Below are positions 46,775 to 55,991 of a stretch of DNA of 64,000 nucleotides, piece by piece. The DNA comes from Mycobacterium sherrisii (lineage in GTDB: Bacteria > Actinomycetota > Actinomycetes > Mycobacteriales > Mycobacteriaceae). The first letter of the stretch is position 1. The number at the start of each line of letters is the position of its first letter. The translations under genes and the position numbers were made by a program. A model generated the notes under the pieces. That model was given only the letters and a program-made list of their open reading frames with translations. It had not been told where the DNA came from and searched no databases. Where the stretch lies: assembly GCF_002102355.1 (NCBI RefSeq), contig NZ_LQPT01000002.1, forward strand, positions 1 to 64,000, in the 5' to 3' direction.

Positions 46775-47518
46775 ATGACACATATCGCTATCGTGACCTA
46801 CCCCGGATTCACCGCACTGGACATGATCGGCCCATACGAGGTGCTGCGCAACCTGCCCGACGCCGAGGTGCGATTCGTCTGGCATGAAACGGGCCCGATT
46901 ACCGCGGACTCCGGTGTACTGGTCGTCGGCGCCACCCACACCCTGGCCGAAACGCCCGCGCCCGACATCGTTCTGGTGCCCGGCGGGCCCTCAACGTCGG
47001 TGCACGCGCGCGACGAGGCGCTGCTCGACTGGTTGCGCGCGGTGCACCGGACCGCGCGCTGGACGACGTCGGTGTGCTCGGGATCGGTGATATTGGCCGC
47101 GGCCGGTCTGCTCGACGGCCGGCGTGCGACGTCGCATTGGCTGGCGTTGCCGTTGCTCAAGGGATTCGGGGTCACCGCGGTCGGCGACGAGCGGGTGGTG
47201 CGTCAGGATGACGTGATCACCTGCGCGGGCGTGTCCGCGGGCCTCGACCTCGCGTTGTGGTTGGCCGGCCAGGTGGCCGGTGAGGGGCGTGCCAAGGCGA
47301 TCCAGCTCGCGCTCGAATACGACCCGCAACCCCCGTTCGACTCTGGTCACCTGTCGAAGGCCTCGGCGACCACGAAAGCGACTGCCACCGCGCTGATTTC
47401 GCGCGACAGCGCCAAGCCGGCCAATATCAAAGCGACCGCGATGCTTGCCTGGGACCGAGCCCTGACGGCGGTTCGGGCCCGCCGGCGCAAGCGACAGCCC
47501 GACCTGTCGTCGGCTTAG
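46775..47518 (+). CDS. DJ-1/PfpI-family protein, isonitrile-hydratase-like
   Basis: A 247-residue DJ-1/PfpI protein, corresponding to Rv1930c but with a longer C-terminus. It starts IAIVTYPGFTALDMIGPYEVL (Asp16) and has Cys101 in TSVCSGSVILAAAGLLDG and the tail AGVSAGLDLALWLAG. Asp and Cys at these positions recall isonitrile hydratase, which converts isonitriles to N-formamides. The last 50 residues are basic and Ala/Thr-rich. Co-directional with the GlxA-type regulator. Overlaps the convergent NTF2-like gene by 4 bp. Confidence 0.88.
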   Translation: MTHIAIVTYPGFTALDMIGPYEVLRNLPDAEVRFVWHETGPITADSGVLVVGATHTLAETPAPDIVLVPGGPSTSVHARDEALLDWLRAVHRTARWTTSVCSGSVILAAAGLLDGRRATSHWLALPLLKGFGVTAVGDERVVRQDDVITCAGVSAGLDLALWLAGQVAGEGRAKAIQLALEYDPQPPFDSGHLSKASATTKATATALISRDSAKPANIKATAMLAWDRALTAVRARRRKRQPDLSSA

Positions 47519-47994
47519 GTCGGGTTGGGCTGCAGGAACTCCGTCGACGCGAACTGCCCGCCGGCCTGCATCCAGGCCGCGACCACCCCCGGCGCGTCAC
47601 GGTGGGGGTTGTAGATGTCCTCCTCGCTGGAGAACAGGCCGTCGCCGGCGTAGACCAGCCGAGTCCAATTCGGAAACCAGAACGGCGCCCCGTCGGGATC
47701 GGTCGGGTGATCGAGCAGATTCTTGATCATCATCACGACGGCGTCGTTGTCCTCGTCGTAAGCGATCCAATCGCTGGGAAATCGCATGTGCGGGAACGGC
47801 GCCATGACGGCAACGATCCAGTCCCGCACCGCCTCGCGCCCGTGAAAGACCCCGTAGTGGTGTTCGGTGTAGACAACGTCCTCGGTGAACAGATCCGCAA
47901 AAGGCGCCCAGTCGCCGGAGGCGCTGCACCCTTCCGCCACAGTTGTGTAGTGCGCTACGGCTTGCTCGATTTCGGCCCTGCTGAACTTGCCCAT
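47515..47994 (-). CDS. NTF2/SnoaL-like protein
   Basis: A 159-residue NTF2-fold protein. It has an N-terminal helix and the stretches DWAPFADLFTEDVVYTEHHYG, cut here as DLFTEDVVYTEHHYGVFHG, and AVRDWIVAVMAPFP. His and Asp residues line the predicted pocket. SnoaL-type proteins bind or isomerise small hydrophobic ligands; the substrate is unknown. It diverges from the SDR gene across 58 bp. Confidence 0.85.
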   Translation of the reverse strand: MGKFSRAEIEQAVAHYTTVAEGCSASGDWAPFADLFTEDVVYTEHHYGVFHGREAVRDWIVAVMAPFPHMRFPSDWIAYDEDNDAVVMMIKNLLDHPTDPDGAPFWFPNWTRLVYAGDGLFSSEEDIYNPHRDAPGVVAAWMQAGGQFASTEFLQPNPT

Positions 47995-48052
47995 AGCGGA
48001 CAGACTAGAACGTGTTCCGGTTTTGCGGGGCCCGTCGGACGAGGGAGATCGA

Positions 48053-48820
48053 ATGAGCGTGTTGGACTTGTTTGACCTGACCGGAAAGACGGCTCTGATC
48101 ACGGGGGCGTCCCGCGGCATCGGCAAAAAGGTGGCCGAGGCGTACCTGCAGGCGGGCGCGCGGGTGGCCATCACGTCGCGGCATCCCGACACGCTGGAAG
48201 CAGTTGCGGGCGAACTGGTTTCGACGGGCGGGCCGATTCTGCCGGTCGGCTGCGACGTCACTCAGCCGGATCAGGTCACCCGCATGGTGGACCGGGTGAC
48301 CGCGGAACTGGGCGGCATCGACATCGCGGTCTGCAACGCCGGCATCATCAACCTCACCCCGTTGCTGGACATGTCGCCCGACGAATTCCAGACCATCCAG
48401 GACACGAACGTCACCGGCGTTTTCCTCACCGCGCAGGCAGCGGCACGAGCCATGGTCGCCCAGGGCCGTGGCGGCTCCATCATCACCACCGCCTCGATGT
48501 CCGGCCACATCATCAACATCCCGCAACCGGCCGGCCACTACTGCACGTCCAAGGCCGCGGTGATTCACCTGACCAAGGCCATGGCCGTCGAATTCGCCCC
48601 GCATAACATCCGGGTCAACAGCATCAGCCCGGGCTACATTCTCACCGAGCTCGTCGAACCGATGGCGGAGTACCACCGGCTGTGGGAGCCAAAGATTCCG
48701 CTCGGCCGCATCGGCCGCCCGGACGAGCTCACCGGTCTCTACCTTTATCTGGCCAGCGCCGCGTCCAGCTACATGACCGGTTCCGACCTCGTCATCGACG
48801 GCGGGTACACCTGCCCGTGA
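48053..48820 (+). CDS. Short-chain dehydrogenase/reductase
   Basis: A 255-residue classical SDR, matching Rv1928c in length and position. The cofactor motif TGASRGIG is at 17-24, CNAGI at 94-98, and the catalytic residues are Ser148, Tyr163 and Lys167 (GHYCTSKAA). The final motif YMTGSDLVIDGGYTCP is typical. The Arg in the cofactor loop (ITSRHPD) suggests NADP. GAGGGAG precedes ATG 48053. Its last 52 bp overlap the convergent DUF2071 gene. Confidence 0.93.
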   Translation: MSVLDLFDLTGKTALITGASRGIGKKVAEAYLQAGARVAITSRHPDTLEAVAGELVSTGGPILPVGCDVTQPDQVTRMVDRVTAELGGIDIAVCNAGIINLTPLLDMSPDEFQTIQDTNVTGVFLTAQAAARAMVAQGRGGSIITTASMSGHIINIPQPAGHYCTSKAAVIHLTKAMAVEFAPHNIRVNSISPGYILTELVEPMAEYHRLWEPKIPLGRIGRPDELTGLYLYLASAASSYMTGSDLVIDGGYTCP

Positions 48821-49575
48821 ACCGGACGTGGACGCCCGAAAAGCGTTCGTACCCCTGGGGAGAACAACGCGCGCAAGGGCTCGCCGGCGGGCCGCACGCC
48901 GGCGGCGGTCACCAGCTCGTCGCGCACTTCGACGATCTGCGCCGCGCGCAGCGGCCACGGTCCATGCTCATTGGGCACCCACCACGTCCGGCCGGCGTTG
49001 CGGGTGTGTGCACCCCAGCGGGCGGTCAACCAGACCTCCATCGGTGTCGGCTGCACGGGCTCACCCACCACGACGGTCAACCGGCTGCACAGCCCGCGAC
49101 GCGGCCAGCGGCGCACGCTGTCATACGTGATGCGAGCGCCGTCGCGAATGATGCGCATCTTCGCCCAGGTATAGGGGACGCCCAGACCGGCCCGGGTGAC
49201 GGGCACCACCGCCAGACGGGCGGTTTCCAGCGACCGGAAGACGACGCCGTGCCGCCCGGCGGCGTCGACAGAGTAGAGCCGCACGTTGGTCTCGAGGAAC
49301 CGGCCGAAGTACGGAAGCGGCAGTACCGTGCCGACTCTGGTGCGGGTCGCCGCAAACGGGACCAGCCCCACATATGTCAGGCCGGAACCGAACACATCGG
49401 GACGCGTCCCCGGCGGCAACAGGTGCGCGACGTCGTCGGGTCGCACCGGCCAGTGCACGAACGTCAGGTCGCTCCAGCACTGATCGACGGCGACCGGACC
49501 CTGCAGCGGCGGCGGAGTGGCCAGGAACCCGACCGGCATCCCACCGGGCGGGGTCGGCTCGCCCAGCACGGTCAT
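48769..49575 (-). CDS. DUF2071 (YqjF-like) protein
   Basis: A 268-residue protein of the DUF2071/acetoacetate-decarboxylase-like fold. It has FVHWPVRPDDVAHLLPPGTRP, TYVGLVPFAATRTRVG, FLETNVRLYSVDAAGRHGVVF (shown in part) and VPYTWAKMRI. Function unknown. The start overlaps the end of the membrane-anchored gene at 49572 by ATGA, a coupled pair. The last 17 codons lie within the convergent SDR gene; the C-terminus may have been extended by loss of an earlier stop. Confidence 0.85.
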   Translation of the reverse strand: MTVLGEPTPPGGMPVGFLATPPPLQGPVAVDQCWSDLTFVHWPVRPDDVAHLLPPGTRPDVFGSGLTYVGLVPFAATRTRVGTVLPLPYFGRFLETNVRLYSVDAAGRHGVVFRSLETARLAVVPVTRAGLGVPYTWAKMRIIRDGARITYDSVRRWPRRGLCSRLTVVVGEPVQPTPMEVWLTARWGAHTRNAGRTWWVPNEHGPWPLRAAQIVEVRDELVTAAGVRPAGEPLRALFSPGVRTLFGRPRPVHGQVYPPSMTRSEPVM

Positions 49576-50228
49576 CCCTCGATTTCACCGGCGATGCCGC
49601 GCTCGATGCCGGCGTGCGTGGCGGCGGGCAACACGATCAGACCATCGAGTTCCTTACGGGCGGCGTCGTAGGCAGTCTGGCGTTCCCGCGGGGCGGCGCC
49701 GGCGTCCGACGCCATCCGTAATAGGTTCTGGGCGCGGGCAATTCGCTGCTGCTCGTCCCGGGAAAAGTCGCTTCGGCGCCGACGCAGCGCCTCGGCCTCG
49801 GCTACGTTGAACGCGGTGACGTAGTCCTCCACCGCGGCTTGGTATTTCGCGGCGCTCTCGCGGTCGTCGAGCAGGTCTTCGGCTTGGATGGGTCGCAACA
49901 GGTCAGCGCGGAGCTTGGCCTTGTGAAATGCCACGGTGAGCGGGTCGCGTAGATCCGTCATCAGCGGGAAGTCCAGCAGCTTGGCGAAATCGAGTTCGTA
50001 GTCCAGCCAGCGGGTGTCGGTGCGGGCGTGCTCGTCCAGGACCCGGCGCAGTGAGCGCCATTGGGCGGCCTCGTTGGCGGCACCGGGGCGGGGCGGCGGG
50101 ACGGCCCGGGGTGGCGGTGGCCCGGCGCGCCGCTTGCCGGCCCTGAACGCGCGCACGGCGCCGACGGCCAAGCCCACCAGCGGCAGCAGCAGAATCAGGA
50201 ACTCCGCCAGCCGAATGAGCAAACCCAT
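49572..50228 (-). CDS. Membrane-anchored conserved hypothetical protein
   Basis: A 218-residue protein with one N-terminal membrane helix (FLILLLPLVGLAVGAVRAF), a Pro/Arg linker (30-50) and a soluble helical domain, AAQWRSLRRVLDEHARTDTRW and YQAAVEDYVTAFNVAEAEALRR. Similar proteins of about this size exist throughout mycobacteria (Rv1927 by position, uncertain). Coupled by a 4-bp overlap to the DUF2071 gene; the FAAL gene ends 39 bp upstream on the same strand. Confidence 0.78.
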   Translation of the reverse strand: MGLLIRLAEFLILLLPLVGLAVGAVRAFRAGKRRAGPPPPRAVPPPRPGAANEAAQWRSLRRVLDEHARTDTRWLDYELDFAKLLDFPLMTDLRDPLTVAFHKAKLRADLLRPIQAEDLLDDRESAAKYQAAVEDYVTAFNVAEAEALRRRRSDFSRDEQQRIARAQNLLRMASDAGAAPRERQTAYDAARKELDGLIVLPAATHAGIERGIAGEIEG

Positions 50229-50267
50229 ACGGCCAGGATGCCATCCGGTGTCGTCGCGCCGGGTGGT

Positions 50268-52109
50268 TCAGCGTGACCCGAACGCACCGCTGAGGTATTG
50301 ATCCCGGCAGGCCAACCGGGCCAGCTTGCCACTGGTGGTGCGCGGAATCGCGCCCGCCGGCAATAAGCGCACATCCGCGACGGTCAGGCCGTGCCGCCGC
50401 GCGACCGCCGTCGTGATCGCCTCGATGGCGGGCTGCGGATCGTCGCGACTGGTGCCGGCGGCGCGTTCGGCCACGATCACCAGCTTGCGGTTTCCGGTGT
50501 CCGTTGCCGGCACCGCAAATACCGTCACGTAGCCGCGCCGCACCATCGGGGACGCCTCCGTGGCCGTGGCCTCGATGTGCTGCGGATAGTGGCTACGACC
50601 GTCGATGACCACCAGGTCCGCGATCCGTCCGGTGATGTAGAGCTGGCCGTCGAGAAACACCCCCAGGTCACCGGTCCGCAGCCACGAGCCGGCGGCCGCC
50701 GCACCTCCGGCGCGGCTGTCCTGGGCCAGCGGCGAGCGCAGCCGGGCGTGGAAAGTGCGCTGGGTTTCCTGCGGACGCCCCCAATATCCGCGCCCCACGT
50801 TGGCGCCCTGCAGCCACACCTCACCGATCACGCCGTCGGGCAGCTCGGCTGCCGCATCGGGGTCGACGATCACGGCGCGTAGGCTGCGCGCGACGTGGCC
50901 GCACGAGACCAGGGCAACCGCGTCCGGCGCATCCGCCGCCACCCGCACCGCACGCCCCGCGCCCAGCTGTTCACGGTCAAGGTAGACCGCGGTCGCCTCC
51001 TCGCTCGGCGCGATGGTCGCGATCATCAGGGTCGCCTCCGCGATGCCGTACGACGGCTTGAACGCGGTGCGGGGCAGACCGTAGGGCGCGAAGGCCTTGT
51101 TAAACGCCGCGATCGCCTCCATGCTGACCGGCTCGGAGCCGATGATCAGCACGACGTTTTTCAGGTCGATGTCCTCACCCGCCGCGGGAATACCGCGTTG
51201 CGCGGCCCACTCGTAGGCGAAGTTGGGTGCGGCGGTAACCACGTTGCCCTCGCGCGACGCCGCCGAGAGCGCCTGAATCCAGCGCTGCGGCCGGCGCACG
51301 AATGCCGTAGGCGACATCAGCGTGGAATGACCGCCGTACACCGCGGGGAAGCCGATCATCGACAGCCCCATGTCGTGGTAGAGCGGTAACCAGCTGACGC
51401 CGTGGGTGTTTCGGTTCAATAGGTCGATCGACAGGATCATCTGTGTCAGATTGGTGCCGACCGCCCGGTGCGTGATCTCCACGCCGACCGGTGGGCGCGT
51501 CGATCCCGAGGTGTACTGCAGATGTGAAACCCGGTCGATGCCCAACTCCACCGGGGCGAACGACTCCCCCGCCGAATCCGGTATCTGGTCGATGGCGACC
51601 ACACGTGGTTGGGGCAGGCGCGCGGTATTGGTCAAGAAGCCGGCCACCGCGTCCTGCGCCGCCGCCGTCGTCAGCACCACGGTCGGTTTCGAGTCGCGCA
51701 GCGCCGTCTCCAACCGCTCGGCGTGCCCGGGAAGTTCCGGCGCGAACAGTGGCACCGCGATGGCTCCCGCCTTGACGGCGCCGTAGAAACCGGCCACGTA
51801 GTCGATGCCCTGCGGCGCCAGGATCGCCACCCGATCGCCGTCGCCGGCGAACTGCTGCACGCGCGCGGCGATGGCCGCCAGCCGCACCCCGAACTGCGAC
51901 CACGTGACTTCGTGGACCTGTCCTTCAACGCGGGCGTAGTCCAGGTATCGATACGCCACACCGTCGCCCACGTTGTCGACGTTGCGCTGGATCAGCGAGA
52001 TTAACGTGGTTCCCGGCGGCAGCGCGATGTTACCGTCGACGTCCAGGCAATCTTCTATTCTGAGCAGGCCTTTCGGAGCCACGGAGTCCGGTGAGGAACC
52101 GTCTGCCAT
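50268..52109 (-). CDS. fadD31: Fatty-acyl-AMP ligase, FadD31-like
   Basis: A 613-residue fatty-acyl-AMP ligase, which activates a fatty acid as the adenylate for transfer to a polyketide synthase or ACP. The motif YTSGSTRPPVGV is at 199-210, SWLPLYHDMGLSMIG follows and KPSYGIAEATLMIA precedes the hinge; RPPVGV instead of xPKGV is usual for FAALs. C-terminal Lys in RTTSGKLARLA. Genomic neighbours agree with M. tuberculosis Rv1925. No polyketide synthase is in the window, so its partner is unknown. Divergent from the AtoE-type transporter across 207 bp. Confidence 0.88.
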   Translation of the reverse strand: MADGSSPDSVAPKGLLRIEDCLDVDGNIALPPGTTLISLIQRNVDNVGDGVAYRYLDYARVEGQVHEVTWSQFGVRLAAIAARVQQFAGDGDRVAILAPQGIDYVAGFYGAVKAGAIAVPLFAPELPGHAERLETALRDSKPTVVLTTAAAQDAVAGFLTNTARLPQPRVVAIDQIPDSAGESFAPVELGIDRVSHLQYTSGSTRPPVGVEITHRAVGTNLTQMILSIDLLNRNTHGVSWLPLYHDMGLSMIGFPAVYGGHSTLMSPTAFVRRPQRWIQALSAASREGNVVTAAPNFAYEWAAQRGIPAAGEDIDLKNVVLIIGSEPVSMEAIAAFNKAFAPYGLPRTAFKPSYGIAEATLMIATIAPSEEATAVYLDREQLGAGRAVRVAADAPDAVALVSCGHVARSLRAVIVDPDAAAELPDGVIGEVWLQGANVGRGYWGRPQETQRTFHARLRSPLAQDSRAGGAAAAGSWLRTGDLGVFLDGQLYITGRIADLVVIDGRSHYPQHIEATATEASPMVRRGYVTVFAVPATDTGNRKLVIVAERAAGTSRDDPQPAIEAITTAVARRHGLTVADVRLLPAGAIPRTTSGKLARLACRDQYLSGAFGSR

Positions 52110-52316
52110 ACCGGCCAGTCTAGGTGTGCGCCGCTGCCGCCTGGTGGCTCCAGCCGTCTCGGCGGCGTGCCCCGCGGTCGCGGGCTCGTGGCTGGCAATA
52201 ACGGTTGTCTTTAGTTACTCGTCCATTCCCGGACATATTTCAGCAATCCACTTACGGTTACCTGAGCGATTCCATTGTTCGGCGTGAATACAACACGCGG
52301 ATGCGGTAAGGCGGCC

Positions 52317-53732
52317 ATGACGACGATCACCAAGGACGACGAACGTGTCGCGCATCGCGGCATCATGCAGCGCCTCACCATGCTCTGCGTCCGCTACGTC
52401 GAACGCTTGATGCCGGATCCCTATCTGTTCGCCATCATCCTGACTCTGCTGGTGGTCGCACTCGTCGCGATCTTCGTCCGCGGCGCGACGCCGACCGGTG
52501 CGCTCAAGGCCTGGTACGGCGGGGTGTGGGGATCGCAGAACATCTTCACCTTCGCGTTCCAGATGGTGCTGATCCTGGTCACCGGTTACACGTTGGCCGA
52601 GGCGCCGCCGGTGAAACGGGCCATCGTTCGCCTCGCCGGCAAGCCGAAGAACCAGGTGCAGGGGGCGCTGCTGTGCTTCGGGGTCAGCACTGTGCTGTCG
52701 TTGCTGAACTGGGGACTCGGTTTGGTGGCCGGCGCCCTGGTCGCGCGCCAGGTCGCAAAGCGGCTCACCGGTGTGCATTTCGGCTACCTGATCGCCACCG
52801 GATTCATGGGCTACCTGATCTGGACGCAGGGTGTTTCGTCATCGATCGCGCTGGCCAACACCGATACGACCAGCCCCATCAACGTGATCCACAAAATGAC
52901 CGGAATGCTCGTCCCGCTGCAGATGACGATCTTCCAGCCATACAGCTGGGGCGCCGTCATCGTCGTGGTCGTGCTGGTCGCCATCGCAATCTGGCGGATG
53001 GCGCCGGATGAAAGTCTCGAGCCCGACGCCGCGGTATTCGAGGAGGAACCCACGCCCCAGACTCCGCAAGGACGCTCGCGGACGTTCGCCGAGCGGCTGG
53101 AGAACCTGCGAATCCTCAATGTGCTCGTATTCGCAGCCGGCATAACGTATTTCGTGCTGAGCGGCTTTGCGCTGAACATCGCGTCGATGATCATGTTGTT
53201 CACGGTCAGCAGCGCGCTGCTGCACGGCACGCCGATACGCTTCATTCGCGCCTTTTCCGGTGCGGCGAAGGTGTCGGGCCCGTTGCTGCTGCAGTACCCC
53301 CTGTACGGCGGGATCGCCGGCCTGCTCGGGTATCTGCCGCCCGGGTCGGGACGAGCGCTGCAGACGGTGCTCGCCGAGGCCCTGGTCCGCGGGGCCGATC
53401 AATACACGCTGCCGTTCCTGACGTTCATCGGGTCGGCCATCATCTCACTGTTCGTCCCGTCCGGTGGGGGGCACTGGGCGGTGCAAGGGCCGATCGCGGT
53501 GGGCTCGGCGCTGGCCATCGGTCAACACGGACCCGCATACCTCGGGCTGATCTCGATGTCGGTCGCGGTCGGCGAGGGCGTCGCGAACATGATTCAGCCG
53601 TTCTGGTTGTTGCCGGTGCTGGCGATAGCGAAGCTGAACGTGCGTCAGGTGATGGGATTTACGGTGGTGGCGTTCCTGATCGGTCTCGTGGTGTTCGGCG
53701 GGGCGGTCCTCATCGCCCCGCATACGTTGTAA
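52317..53732 (+). CDS. atoE: Short-chain fatty acid transporter, AtoE family
   Basis: A 471-residue polytopic membrane protein of the AtoE/TIGR00366 family, with about 11-12 hydrophobic segments. It shows LMPDPYLFAIILTLL, FQMVLILVTGYTLAEAPPVK, LLNWGLGLVAGALVARQVAK, FVPSGGGHWAVQGP and GEGVANMIQPFWLLPVLAI. It should take up short-chain fatty acids such as acetoacetate or butyrate. ATG 52317 is chosen over the open frame 14 codons upstream. It diverges from the fatty-acyl-AMP ligase, which makes a shared lipid-related role possible. Confidence 0.9.
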   Translation: MTTITKDDERVAHRGIMQRLTMLCVRYVERLMPDPYLFAIILTLLVVALVAIFVRGATPTGALKAWYGGVWGSQNIFTFAFQMVLILVTGYTLAEAPPVKRAIVRLAGKPKNQVQGALLCFGVSTVLSLLNWGLGLVAGALVARQVAKRLTGVHFGYLIATGFMGYLIWTQGVSSSIALANTDTTSPINVIHKMTGMLVPLQMTIFQPYSWGAVIVVVVLVAIAIWRMAPDESLEPDAAVFEEEPTPQTPQGRSRTFAERLENLRILNVLVFAAGITYFVLSGFALNIASMIMLFTVSSALLHGTPIRFIRAFSGAAKVSGPLLLQYPLYGGIAGLLGYLPPGSGRALQTVLAEALVRGADQYTLPFLTFIGSAIISLFVPSGGGHWAVQGPIAVGSALAIGQHGPAYLGLISMSVAVGEGVANMIQPFWLLPVLAIAKLNVRQVMGFTVVAFLIGLVVFGGAVLIAPHTL

Positions 53733-53798
53733 GGCCATCGCCCCGGCGATCGTTGCTGCGCTGATCCCGAAAGCTTTGCCGTTCAACAGCATTGATGA

Positions 53799-54935
53799 CT
53801 ACTGCCAGAGCTTGGCTATCGAGTCGGCCAGGGCCTCGGGCGCCTGATCATCGCTGTTGCAACTGACGGCGACCGACTTGAGCCGGTCTTTGCTGATGCG
53901 CAATGCCGTGAGGAATCCACCCGAGGCACCGTCGTGGTCGAGGGTGCCGTCGGCCTTGATGTAGATTCCGGCGCCGTAGTGCACGGGCACCCCGGGTCCG
54001 ATCTCGACCGCCCCGGCCACCTGCGCCTCGAGCACCTTGGGCCCGCCCACCCGGCCGGTCCGGTAATTGTCCGCCCATTTCACCAGCTGGCTGGGTGTGG
54101 CTTGGATCGCGCCGTCGCCGACCTGTTCGCACGCCATGGTGACCGCCCGGTAGCCATCGTTGCCCCCGGTATAGGAGACGGCCTTGTGCGGCAGCCGCCC
54201 GACCGGGTCCATCACCATCCCGAGACCCAGTGGGCCGAAGATCTCGGAGTTGAGGTACTGCGGCAGCGGCTCCCCCGACACCCGGTGGACGATCTCGCCG
54301 AGCAGCAAATAATTCGAATCGGAATACCCGAATTGGCTTCCGGGCGGAAAGCTCAGCTGCGGCACCGCCGCGAGCGTCTGCAAAGCTTGCTCCTCGTTGG
54401 TGCGGTCACTGGGTTGGAAGCCTTGCCTGACCAAGAGTCCCTCGTACTCGGGGATGCCGCTGGTTTGGTGGATCAGCTCGGTGATGGTCACCGTCGCGGC
54501 CCACTTGGGTAGCTCGGGCAGGTGGTGCGCCAGCGGGTCGTCCAGCGCCAGGTCGCCCCCGCTGGCGAGCAACAGGATCGCGGTGGCGGTGAACTGCTTG
54601 GACACCGACCCGATGTCGAACAGCGTGTCGGTGGTGATCTTGTCGCCGACGGCTACGTCGGCGACGCCGCGCACCCCGGCCCACACGACGCTGCCTTCGA
54701 TACCTACGGCCGCCGAGCAGCCGGGTGCCGCGGCGTTGACCGCGTTGTCGAGCACGCGCTGACTATCGGCCTTGGCCGCGGGATTGGTGGTCGTCGTGAC
54801 GACGGAGCCGCCGGTGGGGTTCACCTTCGGCGCCGGTGCACCGACCGGCTTGGCGCAGCCACCGACCGTCAGCGCGACCGCACACATTGCCACGAGGGCT
54901 CGCCGGCGTCCGTGGAGTCGTAGCACCGCTGACAT
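53799..54935 (-). CDS. Beta-lactamase-fold serine hydrolase lipoprotein
   Basis: A 378-residue lipoprotein; signal with lipobox VGGC (Cys27), a Pro/Thr linker, then a class C beta-lactamase/PBP4*-like domain. SxxK is Ser110-V-S-Lys113 in DIGSVSKQFTA and the second motif Tyr is in GYSDSNYLLLGE; the third motif is HDGASGG. It corresponds to Rv1922 by type and position. Probably an esterase or peptidase at the cell surface rather than a true beta-lactamase. GGAAGGG lies before ATG 54935. Confidence 0.88.
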   Translation of the reverse strand: MSAVLRLHGRRRALVAMCAVALTVGGCAKPVGAPAPKVNPTGGSVVTTTTNPAAKADSQRVLDNAVNAAAPGCSAAVGIEGSVVWAGVRGVADVAVGDKITTDTLFDIGSVSKQFTATAILLLASGGDLALDDPLAHHLPELPKWAATVTITELIHQTSGIPEYEGLLVRQGFQPSDRTNEEQALQTLAAVPQLSFPPGSQFGYSDSNYLLLGEIVHRVSGEPLPQYLNSEIFGPLGLGMVMDPVGRLPHKAVSYTGGNDGYRAVTMACEQVGDGAIQATPSQLVKWADNYRTGRVGGPKVLEAQVAGAVEIGPGVPVHYGAGIYIKADGTLDHDGASGGFLTALRISKDRLKSVAVSCNSDDQAPEALADSIAKLWQ

Positions 54936-55150
54936 GCCCTTCCCGAGATCGGCAGGCAAGTTTGAAAATGCCTGTCTAGCAGAGTATTTGATCACGAACC
55001 AGAAAATCGCAGCCGGCGCGGGTCCCGGGACCGTCCGAACTTCCAGGCTGAGTATGCATGCGGCGCGGCCGTGGCGGGCCGAATTATCGGTGGCGCTGAC
55101 TCCGCACCGGTCGGCGGCGGGGCGTCGTGTTCGCGGTAGGGTACCCGCCT

Positions 55151-55615
55151 ATGTCGGGTCGCAAGTTCTCGTTCGAGGTCAACCGGACCAGCACCGCGCC
55201 CGCGGCAACGGTGTTCCGGTTGCTGGCCGACGGCGCGAGTTGGTCGCGCTGGGCCAAGCCGATGGTGCTGCAGTCGAGCTGGGCCCGCGAGGGCGATCCC
55301 CCGCCGGGGGGCGTCGGGGCGATTCGGCAGATCGGCGTGCGACCCGTGCTGGCCCAAGAGGAAATCGTCGAGTACGAGCAGGACCGTCGGCAGGTCTACA
55401 AGCTCGTGGCGCCGCGCTCTCCGGCGGAGGACTATTTCGGCGAGGTGGTCTTGACGCCGAATGCGCGGGGCGGCACCGACATTCGGTGGTCGGGCTCGTT
55501 CGTGGAAGGAGTTCGTGGCGTGGGGCCGGTGATGCGCGCCGCACTGGGCGGGGCGGTCACATTCCTTGCGAATCGGCTGGTGCAGGCGGCCGATCGCGAA
55601 GCGGCCGCCCGCTAG
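55151..55615 (+). CDS. SRPBCC-family lipid-binding protein
   Basis: A 154-residue START/SRPBCC-fold protein, matching Rv1919c in type and position. It starts RKFSFEVNRTSTAPAATVF and has DGASWSRWAKPMVLQSSW and GGTDIRWSGSF. These proteins bind hydrophobic ligands or act as polyketide cyclases. No signal peptide. The stop overlaps the convergent Gln-rich protein gene by 4 bp. Confidence 0.87.
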   Translation: MSGRKFSFEVNRTSTAPAATVFRLLADGASWSRWAKPMVLQSSWAREGDPPPGGVGAIRQIGVRPVLAQEEIVEYEQDRRQVYKLVAPRSPAEDYFGEVVLTPNARGGTDIRWSGSFVEGVRGVGPVMRAALGGAVTFLANRLVQAADREAAAR

Positions 55616-55866
55616 GGGGTGTTGGCCTGCTGCTCGGCCTGCTGGGCCTGCTGCATGCCCTGGTCGAATTGCTGCTGGGCCTCTTCGTTCTGCTGCTCGG
55701 ACTGTTGCAGTTGCTGTTGAAGCTGCTCCTGGTCGTCCTGGACGATGCCGACCCGGCCGTTGCCGGTGGCCGCCGGCGGCGCCGCGGCCTCGAGCAACCC
55801 GACCACCGCAATCAGGCCCAGGACGCCGGCTCCGAGGAAGCGCCGGCAAGAAAGTGTGGTGGCCAT
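55612..55866 (-). CDS. Small secreted Gln-rich protein
   Basis: An 84-residue protein with a signal peptide (FLGAGVLGLIAVVGLLEAAAP) and a mature part of about 50 residues rich in Gln and Glu (QEQLQQQLQQSEQQNEEAQQ, then FDQGMQQAQQAEQQ). The heptad-like spacing suggests a coiled coil. Not recognised. Divergent from the FAD monooxygenase across 125 bp. Confidence 0.7.
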   Translation of the reverse strand: MATTLSCRRFLGAGVLGLIAVVGLLEAAAPPAATGNGRVGIVQDDQEQLQQQLQQSEQQNEEAQQQFDQGMQQAQQAEQQANTP

Positions 55867-55991
55867 GCCTCACGGTCGCGCCCCTCGTTAGCTCCTCGCT
55901 GGGAACGGGCTAGCGCCCGCCTATGAAAACAAGCAGTGTCAGCCGAGGCGACGTTTGTCGCGCGACGCTACCAACTATTAAGCTGGGCTAA

